Positions 1 through 7,451 of a stretch of 39,801 nt of DNA are shown one piece after another. This DNA comes from Plectonema cf. radiosum LEGE 06105 (lineage in GTDB: Bacteria > Cyanobacteriota > Cyanobacteriia > Cyanobacteriales > Nostocaceae). The notes below the pieces were generated by a model. That model was given only the letters and a program-made list of their open reading frames with translations, had not been told where the DNA came from and did not search any database. The stretch is from NCBI RefSeq assembly GCF_015207665.1, contig NZ_JADEWL010000059.1, forward strand, positions 1 to 39,801, in the 5' to 3' direction. Both the position numbers and the translations under genes were made by a program. The stretch's first letter is position 1, and each line of letters begins with the position of its first letter.

Positions 1-262
1 GGGGAGACTTTTTTAGCTTGTCCCCTTGTCCCCTTGTGTCCTTGTCCTCTTCTAAGATGGAAGTAAGTTCTGCAATCAGATATTTGCCGCGACGATGCCA
101 ACAGAGTATCTCGCTTTCTTTAATACCATTGAGAAATTCCTCAGCAGAAAACGGGTAGGCAATAGTGCGATCGAGCAACACATCACCTCCCGTAATTTTG
201 CGTTTCAGGGTTAATTGATTTAAACCCCGTCGTACTGTTTCAACTTCTGGTAATTCTGGCAC
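1..262 (-). CDS. mutM: Formamidopyrimidine-DNA glycosylase (N-terminal part, cut by window edge)
   Basis: DNA repair enzyme (Fpg) that removes oxidised purines such as 8-oxoguanine and nicks the abasic site. The GTG start gives MPELPEVETVRRGLNQ, the invariant Fpg N-terminus: after Met removal Pro2 is the Schiff-base nucleophile and Glu3 the catalytic acid. The frame stays open for 87 codons to the window edge; about 190 C-terminal residues, including the expected zinc finger, lie outside. The GTG sits 3 nt after the psaE stop codon, so the two are probably co-transcribed and translationally coupled. Oddity: after RRGKYLIAELTS (residues 57-68) the family normally goes straight to a conserved WLGVHLRMTG-like strand. 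Here a hydrophilic stretch from a GGACAAG-type tandem repeat follows in frame (about residues 69-87). The function call rests on the N-terminus only. Confidence 0.9.
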   Translation of the reverse strand, partial: MPELPEVETVRRGLNQLTLKRKITGGDVLLDRTIAYPFSAEEFLNGIKESEILCWHRRGKYLIAELTSILEEDKDTRGQGDKLKKSP

Positions 263-265
263 AAC

Positions 266-640
266 CTAACGTGATTCGGTTCCTTGATTTGGAGTACCTT
301 CTTTCTGAACGTTAGCTTCCGCAGATTCTGGCTGAGCGGTTGTCTTACCAGTAGGTTGGGTACCTTGTCCAGTTGCACGGATACCTGGTTCTATCGGTGT
401 TTGCTTGCCACCAGAAGCTGTAGGTGTGGATTTTTTGTCCTTAGCTGTGGGTGTTCCAATTTCAACTAACTCATCTTCTGCAAAGTTATTAGTGTTGATA
501 CCAGCGTAGTTAACCTTATCGAAGCGGACAATTACTGGATATATAATGCCGCTTTTATCAACAGTAGCCACGGTTCCTACATCTTGATACCAGTAGGATT
601 CCCGGCGGAGAACACGTACTTTAGAACCACGTTGAACCAT
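266..640 (-). CDS. psaE: Photosystem I reaction centre subunit IV (PsaE) with long C-terminal extension
   Basis: Peripheral stromal subunit of photosystem I that helps dock ferredoxin and supports cyclic electron flow. Residues 1-61 are a classical PsaE SH3-like fold: [20 protein letters not shown], then [20 protein letters not shown] and AEDELVEI. The start at 640 is preferred over an in-frame codon at 679 because the protein family starts at MVQRGSK and an AGAGGG ribosome site lies about 9 nt upstream. PsaE is usually about 70 residues. This protein has 124, the extra ~60 being a Thr/Pro/Gly/Gln/Lys-rich, low-complexity and presumably disordered tail. The stop codon is 3 nt before the mutM GTG. 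Confidence 0.96.
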   Translation of the reverse strand: MVQRGSKVRVLRRESYWYQDVGTVATVDKSGIIYPVIVRFDKVNYAGINTNNFAEDELVEIGTPTAKDKKSTPTASGGKQTPIEPGIRATGQGTQPTGKTTAQPESAEANVQKEGTPNQGTESR

Positions 641-800
641 AATAGAATATCCCTCTTTAATTGTAAGACTGCTTTTCATGCAGGGCTGATTGATTTCACT
701 TTACAACTTGAAGGTCTCCGCAAGAGGGTTTGTTAAGTTATTTGTCTAGAAAATATTTAAGTTTGTTGTTGGTTGTTGGTAGATGGTTGTTGATGGTTCC

Positions 801-847
801 CATCACCAATTACCAATTACCCATCACCAATTACCAATTACCAATTC
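801..847. repeat. Short tandem repeat in the psaE upstream region
   Basis: Two copies of an 18-base unit (CACCAATTACCAATTACC) with a third partial copy, next to related TTGTTGGTTGTTGG sequence at about 760-790. This is the short tandem repetitive DNA common between cyanobacterial genes. The 295-base gap between psaE and the PAP gene holds no credible gene. Confidence 0.7.
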
Positions 848-935
848 CCGAATGCAGTGTCTCACCCCCTTGACAAAGTAGCATTTATGAAGTAACTTTT
901 CGCGAGTAGTCATGAATAAATATTTCATAAATATT

Positions 936-1517
936 TCATGATTTGGTCAATACAAAAACACTTCCCTTGTTTCCTCTGCCGATACGCAGATCGCGATCTA
1001 GGTAAGTAATGTCTAACCATCCCTGCTGTTCGTTACTTGTAATCGGAAAATCAATTGGAAAAAATTTCTTTCCCGATTCAATGGCTTCGATAAAACTTCC
1101 TGGATATTTGTAGTTTAGTAAACGTTGTAAACCAATTATTGAACGTTCAAATTTTACTTGAACTCGACTCCGGGAAACTGTTTCAAATTTTGCAACGGCG
1201 CAAACTAAGCCTTCAAGAAATGGTAGACCATTTATTTCAGCAATGTTATAAATGCTATTTGTTTTTACTCGAATACACTGATAAATTTTATTTAGATTGG
1301 CTAGCGGTATGCGGTTAATATTTAATAACTCTGAACTAGAGGTATATAGTAATCGCCAGTTACCGTCTAACAATTCGCTAGCTTCTAGAGGGTTCGGTGT
1401 AGGGTTTAAATCTTCTAAATAGGCGATCGCCGATAAAATAGCTTGTTTATCTGTGTCGCTCGCATTAATACCAAGATTTTTTCCTGCGATTACTTCTAAT
1501 AAAGCAGTTTTCCTCAT
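936..1517 (-). CDS. PAP/fibrillin family protein
   Basis: Plastid-lipid-associated protein (fibrillin) family, lipocalin-like proteins associated with thylakoids and plastoglobules in cyanobacteria and plants. They are linked to lipid or quinone handling and photoprotection, but no reaction is assigned. Family hallmarks are visible: LLDGNWRLLYTSSSELL at about residues 49-65 and the C-terminal WLDITYLDRDLRIGRGNKGS followed by VFVL at about 167-190. At 193 residues it has the usual length of the short cyanobacterial members and no signal peptide. It is a single gene transcribed toward psaE, separated by about 300 bases of repeat DNA, so no operon is evident. Confidence 0.85.
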   Translation of the reverse strand: MRKTALLEVIAGKNLGINASDTDKQAILSAIAYLEDLNPTPNPLEASELLDGNWRLLYTSSSELLNINRIPLANLNKIYQCIRVKTNSIYNIAEINGLPFLEGLVCAVAKFETVSRSRVQVKFERSIIGLQRLLNYKYPGSFIEAIESGKKFFPIDFPITSNEQQGWLDITYLDRDLRIGRGNKGSVFVLTKS

Positions 1518-1760
1518 GCGTGCTATAACCTCATTTAGGTTTACAAATTCAAACCAGATTAAAGATGCTTACTATGTGTATAGCTCCATACAAAAACTAA
1601 ATGTAAGGAATATGTAGCTACAACCTGAAGCAATCTTAAAGAAGGAGTTTTTTAGCCTGGTTTCTCAACAACATAGTTGAATGAATAACTAAAATCTCCT
1701 ATATCAAGTGATAGACTCTTAATGTCAAGTTAGTTCTTTACTCTTTTTATTATCGTCTCT

Positions 1761-2009
1761 ATGTTAAATTCTCCTTTATATGAAGTTCCCCGTAGCCGGA
1801 GAGCATCTGTAATTCCATTAAAACAAGAACCGTCCCTATTGGACTGGTTACAAGCAAATGGACGTTTAATATCCCGCGATCCAGTAGAACCGCAAGTGAA
1901 AGAGCAAGAACAAGACATAAATTCCTTGATGGGTATTGAGGAAGGTGTCGGGGATTACGAGTTCGATGACGATGACGATGACGACGATGTAATTCCAGAT
2001 GAAGAGTAG
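1761..2009 (+). CDS. DUF3134 family small acidic protein
   Basis: An 82-residue protein of a family I recognise as DUF3134, found in cyanobacteria and without assigned function. The conserved core is MLNSPLYEVPRSRRASVIPL followed by LLDWLQANGRLISRD. The C-terminus is extremely acidic, with an uninterrupted run of eight Asp encoded by a GAT/GAC microsatellite at about 1967-1989, where length could vary by slippage. The protein is soluble, with no signal or membrane segment. It lies 81 bases ahead of mraY in the same direction, but a functional link is not evident. Confidence 0.8.
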   Translation: MLNSPLYEVPRSRRASVIPLKQEPSLLDWLQANGRLISRDPVEPQVKEQEQDINSLMGIEEGVGDYEFDDDDDDDDVIPDEE

Positions 2010-2089
2010 CTCGTGAGGACGGAAATTAGCACAAATAACGTGCTGAGTGTGTGTGATTTTTAATTAGTGTGGAGTGAAGGGAAATTTCC

Positions 2090-3193
2090 GTGGACGCTAA
2101 ATTATCTCCAAACCAAGGTTTGAACCTGAGTGGTATCCGTTTGGTTTCTTTGTTAAGTATAGGACTAGGTACAACAGCACTAGTTTTAGATGGAGTTGCT
2201 TCTCGCTCTCCCTGGCAAGGAACCTCTTTAACCCTACCATTATTAATATCGGCTTTGATTGCTGCTGGATTGGGCTTTTGGGCTGTTCCTTGGCTGCAAG
2301 GGCTTAAGGCTGGTCAAGTTATTCGTGAGGATGGCCCCCAAGCCCATTTAAAGAAAGCCGGTACCCCTACAATGGGAGGAATATTCTTTGTTCCCGTTGC
2401 GATCGCAGTTGCTTGTGTCTTATCCGGTTTTGCTCCCAAAACTCTTGCGGTGTCAGCTTTGACATTAAGTTATGGGTTTGTGGGTTGGATTGACGATTGG
2501 CAAATTCTTCGTCGTAAATCGAATAAAGGCATTTCACCTAAAATGAAGCTGGCTTTACAAGTTGGTTTCGCAGTCGTTTTTTGTGGGTGGCTATTGATTA
2601 GTCAGCCTTTGACAATTACGAGTATTGCTTTTCCTTTGGGCTTTTCCTTGCCTTTAGGGTGGTTGTTATTTTTGCCTTTATCTGGCTTCGTAATGGTGGC
2701 AGAAAGTAATGCCACAAATTTAACTGACGGTGTTGATGGTTTAGCGGCTGGTACTGCTGCGATCGCACTGTTAGTATTGGGTGCGATTGTTTCACCGACT
2801 TCACCGGAATTGATGGTTTTTTGTGCATCTTTTAGCGGTGCTTGTGTGGGATTTTTAGCTCACAACCGCAACCCAGCACGGGTGTTTATGGGTGATACAG
2901 GTTCTTTAGCGTTAGGTGGAGGAATGGCAGCAGTTGCACTGTTGTCTAATACTTTGGTCGCGCTGTTTATCCTGAGCGGTATATTCTTTGTAGAAACGCT
3001 TTCAGTAATGGCACAGGTAAGTTATTACAAAGCTACAAAAGGACCAGATGGTAAAGGTAAACGATTGTTCAAAATGGCACCTTTACACCACCATCTAGAA
3101 CTGTCTGGTTGGTCTGAATTGCAAGTAGTTGCTGTATTTTACATTATCGCTGCAATACTAGCTGTTGTAACTTTTGTAATTACTAAAATGTAG
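2090..3193 (+). CDS. mraY: Phospho-N-acetylmuramoyl-pentapeptide transferase (MraY)
   Basis: Integral membrane enzyme that transfers phospho-MurNAc-pentapeptide from UDP to undecaprenyl phosphate, making lipid I, the first membrane step of peptidoglycan synthesis. All family signatures are present: the PTMGG loop (93-97), the Asp pair D135-D136 in WIDDW, NATNLTDGVDGLAAG (207-221) with catalytic Asp213, MGDTGSLALGG (267-277) with Asp269, and the His triplet 333-335 in PLHHHLELSGW. About ten membrane helices and 367 residues agree with the family. The start codon is GTG with a GAAGGGAAA purine stretch upstream. A rho-independent terminator follows at 3241. It stands alone here, away from any division and cell wall cluster, as is usual in cyanobacteria. 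Confidence 0.97.
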   Translation: MDAKLSPNQGLNLSGIRLVSLLSIGLGTTALVLDGVASRSPWQGTSLTLPLLISALIAAGLGFWAVPWLQGLKAGQVIREDGPQAHLKKAGTPTMGGIFFVPVAIAVACVLSGFAPKTLAVSALTLSYGFVGWIDDWQILRRKSNKGISPKMKLALQVGFAVVFCGWLLISQPLTITSIAFPLGFSLPLGWLLFLPLSGFVMVAESNATNLTDGVDGLAAGTAAIALLVLGAIVSPTSPELMVFCASFSGACVGFLAHNRNPARVFMGDTGSLALGGGMAAVALLSNTLVALFILSGIFFVETLSVMAQVSYYKATKGPDGKGKRLFKMAPLHHHLELSGWSELQVVAVFYIIAAILAVVTFVITKM

Positions 3194-3240
3194 GATTTTT
3201 TGAATACAATTGAATAAGTTTAATTTGAAAAATTAATTTG

Positions 3241-3273
3241 AACAATCCTTGCGTATAGTGAGGATTGTTTTTC
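3241..3273 (+). terminator. Rho-independent terminator of mraY
   Basis: Perfect 9-bp stem (AACAATCCT / AGGATTGTT) with an 11-nt loop followed by TTTTTC, 47 bases after the mraY stop codon. Confidence 0.8.
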
Positions 3274-3299
3274 AATTAAGTAGGTAGGCACAAATAAAT

Positions 3300-3362
3300 A
3301 AAGGTTCGTAGTTGCGCTTGAGCGCTCTAGATATGAGCGCTCAAGCGCAACTACGAGCCTTT
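3300..3362. repeat. Long palindrome between convergent mraY and the MoaB/Mog gene
   Basis: Arms at 3300-3327 and 3335-3362 are 28 bp long with one mismatch (a G-U pair in RNA on one strand) and enclose a 7-nt loop. The stem core is GTTGCGCTTGAGCGCTC. It may be a dispersed palindromic element or a bidirectional terminator. Low-complexity AACTCC repeats follow at 3419-3447. Confidence 0.75.
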
Positions 3363-3445
3363 ACATAAATTTATATAGTTCGGTTTTTCTGTCGCGATTT
3401 ACTTAACTCCGGTGGTACTAACTCCAAACTCCAAACTCCAAACTC

Positions 3446-3955
3446 CTAACTTTTAATCTGCCCAACTAAATGAATTAATTCGGGTATTATCAACTTTTTC
3501 ATCGCTAATTCTACAGCATTGCTAGAACCGGGAAGAGAAAATATTAATTTCTGTTGATAAATTCCAGCAATAGCACGAGAAGCGATTGCTCTGGAACCTA
3601 TTTCTTGGTAGCTCAAATAGCGAAATATTTCACCAAAGCCAGGTAAGGTTTTGTCAAGTAACTTTTCGATTGCATCGTAAGTGGTATCTCTGGGTGCAAT
3701 ACCAGTACCACCATTGAAAATTACAGCATTTAACTGTTTATTTTCACTTAATAATTCTAAATATTCTTGAATCTGTGTTGGTTCGTCTTTAATAATTTTG
3801 TAATCGGCTACTTTGTGATTATTATTTGTGAGTAATTGCTGAATTGTTGTGCCGCTTTTATCGGTTTCGATAGTACGAGTATCACTGACGGTAACGACTG
3901 CACAATTAACAATTTGATGATTATAATTTGAATCTGGGTGAGGTGAATGTGACAT
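3446..3955 (-). CDS. moaB: Molybdenum cofactor biosynthesis protein, MoaB/Mog family
   Basis: Member of the MoaB/Mog/MogA family of molybdopterin-binding proteins, which adenylylate molybdopterin before molybdenum insertion. The MPT-binding signature FNGGTGIAPRDTTYDAIEKL spans residues 80-99, followed by PGFGEIFRYLSYQEIGSRAI (105-124) and SLPGSSNAVELAM (140-152). At 169 residues it is a stand-alone single-domain form, not fused to MoeA. It could be called mog or moaB; sequence alone does not separate them. It is convergent with mraY and transcribed alone. A nitrate reductase would be the expected client, but none is in the window. Confidence 0.88.
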   Translation of the reverse strand: MSHSPHPDSNYNHQIVNCAVVTVSDTRTIETDKSGTTIQQLLTNNNHKVADYKIIKDEPTQIQEYLELLSENKQLNAVIFNGGTGIAPRDTTYDAIEKLLDKTLPGFGEIFRYLSYQEIGSRAIASRAIAGIYQQKLIFSLPGSSNAVELAMKKLIIPELIHLVGQIKS

Positions 3956-4086
3956 TATTAATATTGCTTGTTATTATTGCCTGTTTCCTCTGATTTGTAA
4001 GTGAGTAGGGAGTAGTGAATAGTGACAAAAACCTTTACATCATGACGATTAAAAAAATTTTTAATGTTGACTTTCTTATTTAAATT

Positions 4087-4160
4087 ATTAGTCATTGGTA
4101 CAATTTTATCAGTTATTTATTGTTTTTCAATAACCTAAGAACTAACAACCAATGACTAAT
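4087..4160. repeat. Hairpin downstream of psb28
   Basis: A perfect 13-bp inverted repeat (ATTAGTCATTGGT at 4087-4099, ACCAATGACTAAT at 4148-4160) with an inner GTTATT/AATAAC stem. On the minus strand it begins 10 nt after the psb28 stop codon. It is built from the TTAGTCATTGGTT repeat family that is common in cyanobacterial spacers and may act as a 3' stem for psb28 mRNA. Confidence 0.55.
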
Positions 4161-4170
4161 GACTATCTAT

Positions 4171-4506
4171 TTACGATTTTTCTAATCCCAGGTCATTTTT
4201 TTGAGCATAGCGTTCCATAAACCGCATAAAACGCTCCCATTCCTCAGCAGATTTCATTAAGTAAATTGCTTCTAAAGCTTCTGCTTTACCGTTGATAAAT
4301 TTACCTTTAACTTCACGGGTAACGATTTCTCCTTCTTCGTCAACCATGTACATTCCAGTAATTTCATCCGTGCTTCCTTCATCTAAAACTTTCGGATTTG
4401 TAAAAATAAACGTTGCAGTACCGCTATCTCCACTACGCGAACGTGTTAAACGCACTTCTGGAATAACTTCTTCGTTGACACCTCTTGAAAATTGTATTGT
4501 TGCCAT
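4171..4506 (-). CDS. psb28: Photosystem II reaction centre protein Psb28
   Basis: Cytoplasmic-side photosystem II assembly factor that binds the CP47/RC47 intermediate and shields the acceptor side during assembly and repair; it is not in the mature complex. The 111-residue protein is the family's standard length. Recognised segments are [20 protein letters not shown] (residues 4-23), GTATFIF (29-35), [19 protein letters not shown] (48-66) and [20 protein letters not shown] (78-97). No signal peptide or membrane helix is present, as expected. It is a single gene followed by a hairpin at 4087-4160. Confidence 0.96.
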   Translation of the reverse strand: MATIQFSRGVNEEVIPEVRLTRSRSGDSGTATFIFTNPKVLDEGSTDEITGMYMVDEEGEIVTREVKGKFINGKAEALEAIYLMKSAEEWERFMRFMERYAQKNDLGLEKS

Positions 4507-4678
4507 GATGCGTATAGTCTAAAATTTTGTAATGGTTAAACAATGATTATCTCATCATTTAGAACCAAGGTGTAATATTAAACTGAAAAAAATGCTTGCA
4601 ATCACTGATGAAGCAAGAACTTGGGAAGTTTTAAATATTTTTGTTTGATCGAAAGCATGAAACTGCATATTTACGCTC

Positions 4679-5569
4679 TTAAACTGTTTCCATCCAATCA
4701 ATACATTTTTTTAACTGTTGTTGCATGGTTTCTCTATCCGCATGATATCTACGACCATGACCGGGTAAAACCCATTCAAAAGAGTAATTAGTTAATTTTG
4801 GCATTGATTTCTTTAACTCATCCCAAGAATACCAGCAGAAATTTCGGAACGCTACGAGTTGTTTTAATGTATCTGACCATGCAAGATGGTCGCCGGTGAA
4901 CAAAAATTTGTTTTTATAGAGTAAAACGGTATGTCCTTCGGTATGTCCGGGAACAGGAATAACTAATAATTCCGAAGTTAAATTGAAAGGTTCTTTACCG
5001 CTTAAGTGAATTTCAACATCGCGGGTACTAGAATTAATTTCTAATTCGTGGAGAATGCGTTCGGCGCAGCCGTGCGGCTGCTCGCAACCAAAATGCTCGG
5101 CAAATTTTTGATGATCAGCAACATCATCCCGGTGAGTCAAATAGATATAGCGAATTCCCCCCATTTTTTCCAAACGTTTTACTAAAGGTGGTGTAAATCG
5201 AGGAGAATCAACTAATATATTGCCTTCAGGTAATTGAATAAAATAGCTACTAGCACCATAAGATTTTTCTGAATGGTAGCCACAATGATAAACATTTTCT
5301 TCTACCAAAATCGGAAAACTTGACTGAGCAGTTTTGATATCTTGAGGTTTATCAACAGTACCAATAGAAGCCGTAGGACAAGATAATAAAGCCTGTAGCG
5401 CGGCTAATCTTTCCTCTTGATTCGGTTGGTGGTGTACTGCTGACATTCCTGCTTTTCGAGTAAATACATTAGGAGCCATCCAGCGACAAGTATCGCAATC
5501 AATACAAGTAGTATCCACGTAAAAATCGCCATTAACATTTTCAGCCCGACGCAAATTTAAAGTAGCCAT
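4679..5569 (-). CDS. Ferredoxin-like plus metallo-beta-lactamase fold protein
   Basis: Fusion of an N-terminal ferredoxin-type domain and an MBL hydrolase domain, a family found in cyanobacteria and plastids with no established substrate. Residues C22, C25, C28 (CIDCDTC) and C64 (SCPTASIG) fit a single [4Fe-4S] cluster. MBL metal ligands are suggested by THRDDVADH (145-153), PGHTEGH (207-213), TGDH (225-228) and PGHGRRYHAD (269-278). The start at 5569 (MATLNLRR) has an AAAGAAG ribosome site. The 26 in-frame codons upstream are encoded by a dispersed repeat and are unlikely to be translated. Residues about 164-170 (QPHGCAE) are encoded by a GC-rich palindrome that looks inserted. The protein has 296 residues. 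Confidence 0.85.
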   Translation of the reverse strand: MATLNLRRAENVNGDFYVDTTCIDCDTCRWMAPNVFTRKAGMSAVHHQPNQEERLAALQALLSCPTASIGTVDKPQDIKTAQSSFPILVEENVYHCGYHSEKSYGASSYFIQLPEGNILVDSPRFTPPLVKRLEKMGGIRYIYLTHRDDVADHQKFAEHFGCEQPHGCAERILHELEINSSTRDVEIHLSGKEPFNLTSELLVIPVPGHTEGHTVLLYKNKFLFTGDHLAWSDTLKQLVAFRNFCWYSWDELKKSMPKLTNYSFEWVLPGHGRRYHADRETMQQQLKKCIDWMETV

Positions 5570-5617
5570 TTTAAACTTCTTTATAATTAATAATTGTTTG
5601 ACTTCGTTCTTAGCCAC

Positions 5618-5666
5618 CTGGGACTGCAAGTCCCAGTCTGATAGCACAAGTCCATTAAAATGGACT
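5618..5666. repeat. Double-palindrome module, copy 1
   Basis: Two perfect hairpins in a row: CTGGGACT-gca-AGTCCCAG (5618-5636) and AGTCCATT-aa-AATGGACT (5649-5666). The same pair occurs in inverted orientation at 6197-6245, with flanking sequence also partly conserved. Confidence 0.85.
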
Positions 5667-5781
5667 AAAAATATTACATTTTTATGTTAGTAATATTTTT
5701 CTTGATATTTTTATTATGTAATTAATTATGGGTGGGGTGCGATAGATCATGTAAAGGTAAATAAATATAATTAATTACTTA

Positions 5782-6057
5782 ATATAGCAATCCGAATTGA
5801 GATGCGAGAAAATACGTAGATTAAAAGTTAGGAGTAGAGGTTACATTTAAATCACTCCAGGCGACTATAAGTCGCACGGCAGTCGCTCATGGGGGAGACC
5901 CCCCCCTTCTGCGCGCTGCCTTGGCTACACAGACAAAACCTGGATGGTGCGCGGGTTGTTTGATAGAGTCCACGCAGGTGGACTTGGTTTGTGTAGTAGC
6001 GGTTTTAACCGCCAGATTATACATCAATTTCTCACAAGTCATTTAGGATTGCTATAT
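5782..6057. mobile_element. MITE-like element with imperfect terminal inverted repeats
   Basis: The ends are ATATAGCAATCC (5782-5793) and its exact complement GGATTGCTATAT (6046-6057); the similarity extends imperfectly to about 31 bp at each end. Both tips read TATA, compatible with TA target duplication as in the IS630/Tc1-mariner group. The 276-bp interior codes for nothing. It holds other palindromes: GGGGGAGACCCCC at about 5891, AGTCCACGCAGGTGGACT at about 5967 and GCGGTTTTAACCGC at about 5999. Part of the interior is related to 13840-13916. Confidence 0.6.
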
Positions 6058-6196
6058 GGCTAACGCCAAGCTCTGCTAAGAGCAAAGTAAATATCATCAA
6101 ATACTGGCAAAATCGAAGAATCTTTGTGATTTTAAATGTGATTTGAAATTTTGGATTGAAAACCAACACTAATATTACATTTTTCGCTAAATTCTC

Positions 6197-6245
6197 AGTC
6201 CATTTTAATGGACTTATGCTTTTAGCCTGGGACTTGCAGTCCCAG
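6197..6245. repeat. Double-palindrome module, copy 2 (inverted)
   Basis: AGTCCATT-tt-AATGGACT (6197-6214) followed by CTGGGACTTGCAGTCCCAG (6227-6245): the reverse complement arrangement of copy 1 at 5618-5666. Confidence 0.85.
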
Positions 6246-6278
6246 ATGCTTATCAACCAAGTCGAATTCCCCATGCAA

Positions 6279-6306
6279 AAACCGGGCTTGCGAACAAACC
6301 CGGTTT
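6279..6306 (-). terminator. Rho-independent terminator of ctaB
   Basis: On the minus strand an 8-bp stem AAACCGGG / CCCGGTTT with a 12-nt loop runs into TTTTTG, 24 bases after the ctaB stop codon. Confidence 0.75.
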
Positions 6307-6330
6307 CTAAAATTTAAATCCAAGCGACTC

Positions 6331-7287
6331 TCAACCAACCAATAAATGCAATTTATCACCAACAAAACTTACAACACGATGGCTGATGGGTAAACTATCA
6401 ATTACCATACCTAAACACAACAACATCATGTAAGAAATGGAATAAAGAAACATTCCTTTAGCTAAACTACGGTCTTGAGGATTTTGTAATAATTGCCACG
6501 CTTTACGAATAAATACCGCTCCCAAACACAAGGCAATAGTAGCGTAGATAATTCCTACTGAATGCAAGGGATAAACTAGTAAAAACGTTGCTGCGACTGT
6601 TATAAGGGTGTACCACCAAATTTGCCAAACCGTCGCTTCTTCACCTGCAACTACTGGTAACATTGGTACCCCGACTTTTGCGTAATCATCTCTAATCATT
6701 AAAGCTAGAGACCAAAAGTGTGGTGGAGTCCAAAGAAAGACAATACCAAATATTAACCATGCAGTTGGACTTAAAGTACCTGTTACCGCAGCCCAGCCAA
6801 CTAATGCCGGAATTGCTCCTGCTGCTCCCCCAATGACGATATTTTGAGTGCTGTTGCGCTTCAGCCAATGGGTGTAGATTAACAGGTAAAAAACAATCCC
6901 AGACATCGCTAAGAAAGCAGCTAGTAAGTTAGCAAAAATACTTAGTAGTGCAAAAGAAATTACACCTAAAACAACTGCAAAAATCAAAGCATCGCGGGGT
7001 TGTACTCTACCGGAAGGGATAGGACGATGACGAGTACGTTCCATATCGTAATCGATATCGCGATCATAAATACAGTTGATTGTCTGGGCGCTAGCAGCGG
7101 CTAAAGTGCCACCAGTAAGAGTGACTAATAAGAGCATGGGGTCTACTTCTCCAGATGCAGCTATCCACATACTTCCAGCAGTGGTAATTAGCAACAAAGG
7201 GATAATTCGAGGTTTAGTTAGCTGGTAGTAACTTTGAATAACCTGTAAAAATGTAGAGTGGTGACGAGAGACATTTGTCTCAATCAT
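6331..7287 (-). CDS. ctaB: Protoheme IX farnesyltransferase (heme O synthase)
   Basis: Membrane prenyltransferase of the UbiA family that adds a farnesyl group to heme B, giving heme O for the terminal oxidase. The first Asp-rich motif is [20 protein letters not shown] (residues 71-90) followed by PSGR. The second is in [20 protein letters not shown]. About nine membrane helices and 318 residues fit the family. It lies downstream of ctaA in the same direction, with a 164-base spacer that contains five TTATCAG heptads; the pair is divergent from coxBAC. A terminator follows. Together ctaA, ctaB and coxBAC form one oxidase biogenesis locus. Confidence 0.96.
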   Translation of the reverse strand: MIETNVSRHHSTFLQVIQSYYQLTKPRIIPLLLITTAGSMWIAASGEVDPMLLLVTLTGGTLAAASAQTINCIYDRDIDYDMERTRHRPIPSGRVQPRDALIFAVVLGVISFALLSIFANLLAAFLAMSGIVFYLLIYTHWLKRNSTQNIVIGGAAGAIPALVGWAAVTGTLSPTAWLIFGIVFLWTPPHFWSLALMIRDDYAKVGVPMLPVVAGEEATVWQIWWYTLITVAATFLLVYPLHSVGIIYATIALCLGAVFIRKAWQLLQNPQDRSLAKGMFLYSISYMMLLCLGMVIDSLPISHRVVSFVGDKLHLLVG

Positions 7288-7365
7288 TTTGGTAATGGTT
7301 CCTTATTTTTTAACAACTTATATGCTGTTCTTGCCTTTGCAAGCTGTTAGCATCGAACAAATCAA

Positions 7366-7400
7366 TTATCAGTTATCAGTTATCAGTTATCAGTTATCAG
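7366..7400. repeat. Heptanucleotide repeat array upstream of ctaB
   Basis: Five consecutive TTATCAG units. Read on the other strand this is the same heptad as the array at 13165-13220. AACTCCTAACTCC-type repeats fill 7417-7451 up to the ctaA stop codon. Confidence 0.85.
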
Positions 7401-7451
7401 TTGACAACTAATTACCAACTAACTCCTAACTCCTAACTCTTAACTCCTAAC

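Larger units (their letters stand above)
5570..6330. other. Gene-free repeat island between the MBL gene and ctaB
   Basis: This 761-base stretch holds no credible gene; a short open frame over 6032-6274 on the minus strand is made of repeat sequence. It contains two inverted copies of a palindromic module (5618-5666 and 6197-6245), a MITE-like element between them (5782-6057), and the ctaB terminator (6279-6306). Confidence 0.75.

Noticed and set aside
5570-5647. N-terminal extension of the ferredoxin-MBL protein
   Set aside because: The 26 codons derive from the palindromic module that recurs at 6197-6245; the family starts at MATLNLRR.
6032-6274. 80-codon minus-strand frame in the repeat island
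   Set aside because: It spans the inverted palindrome module and the MITE-like end, has no ribosome site and no protein-like composition.
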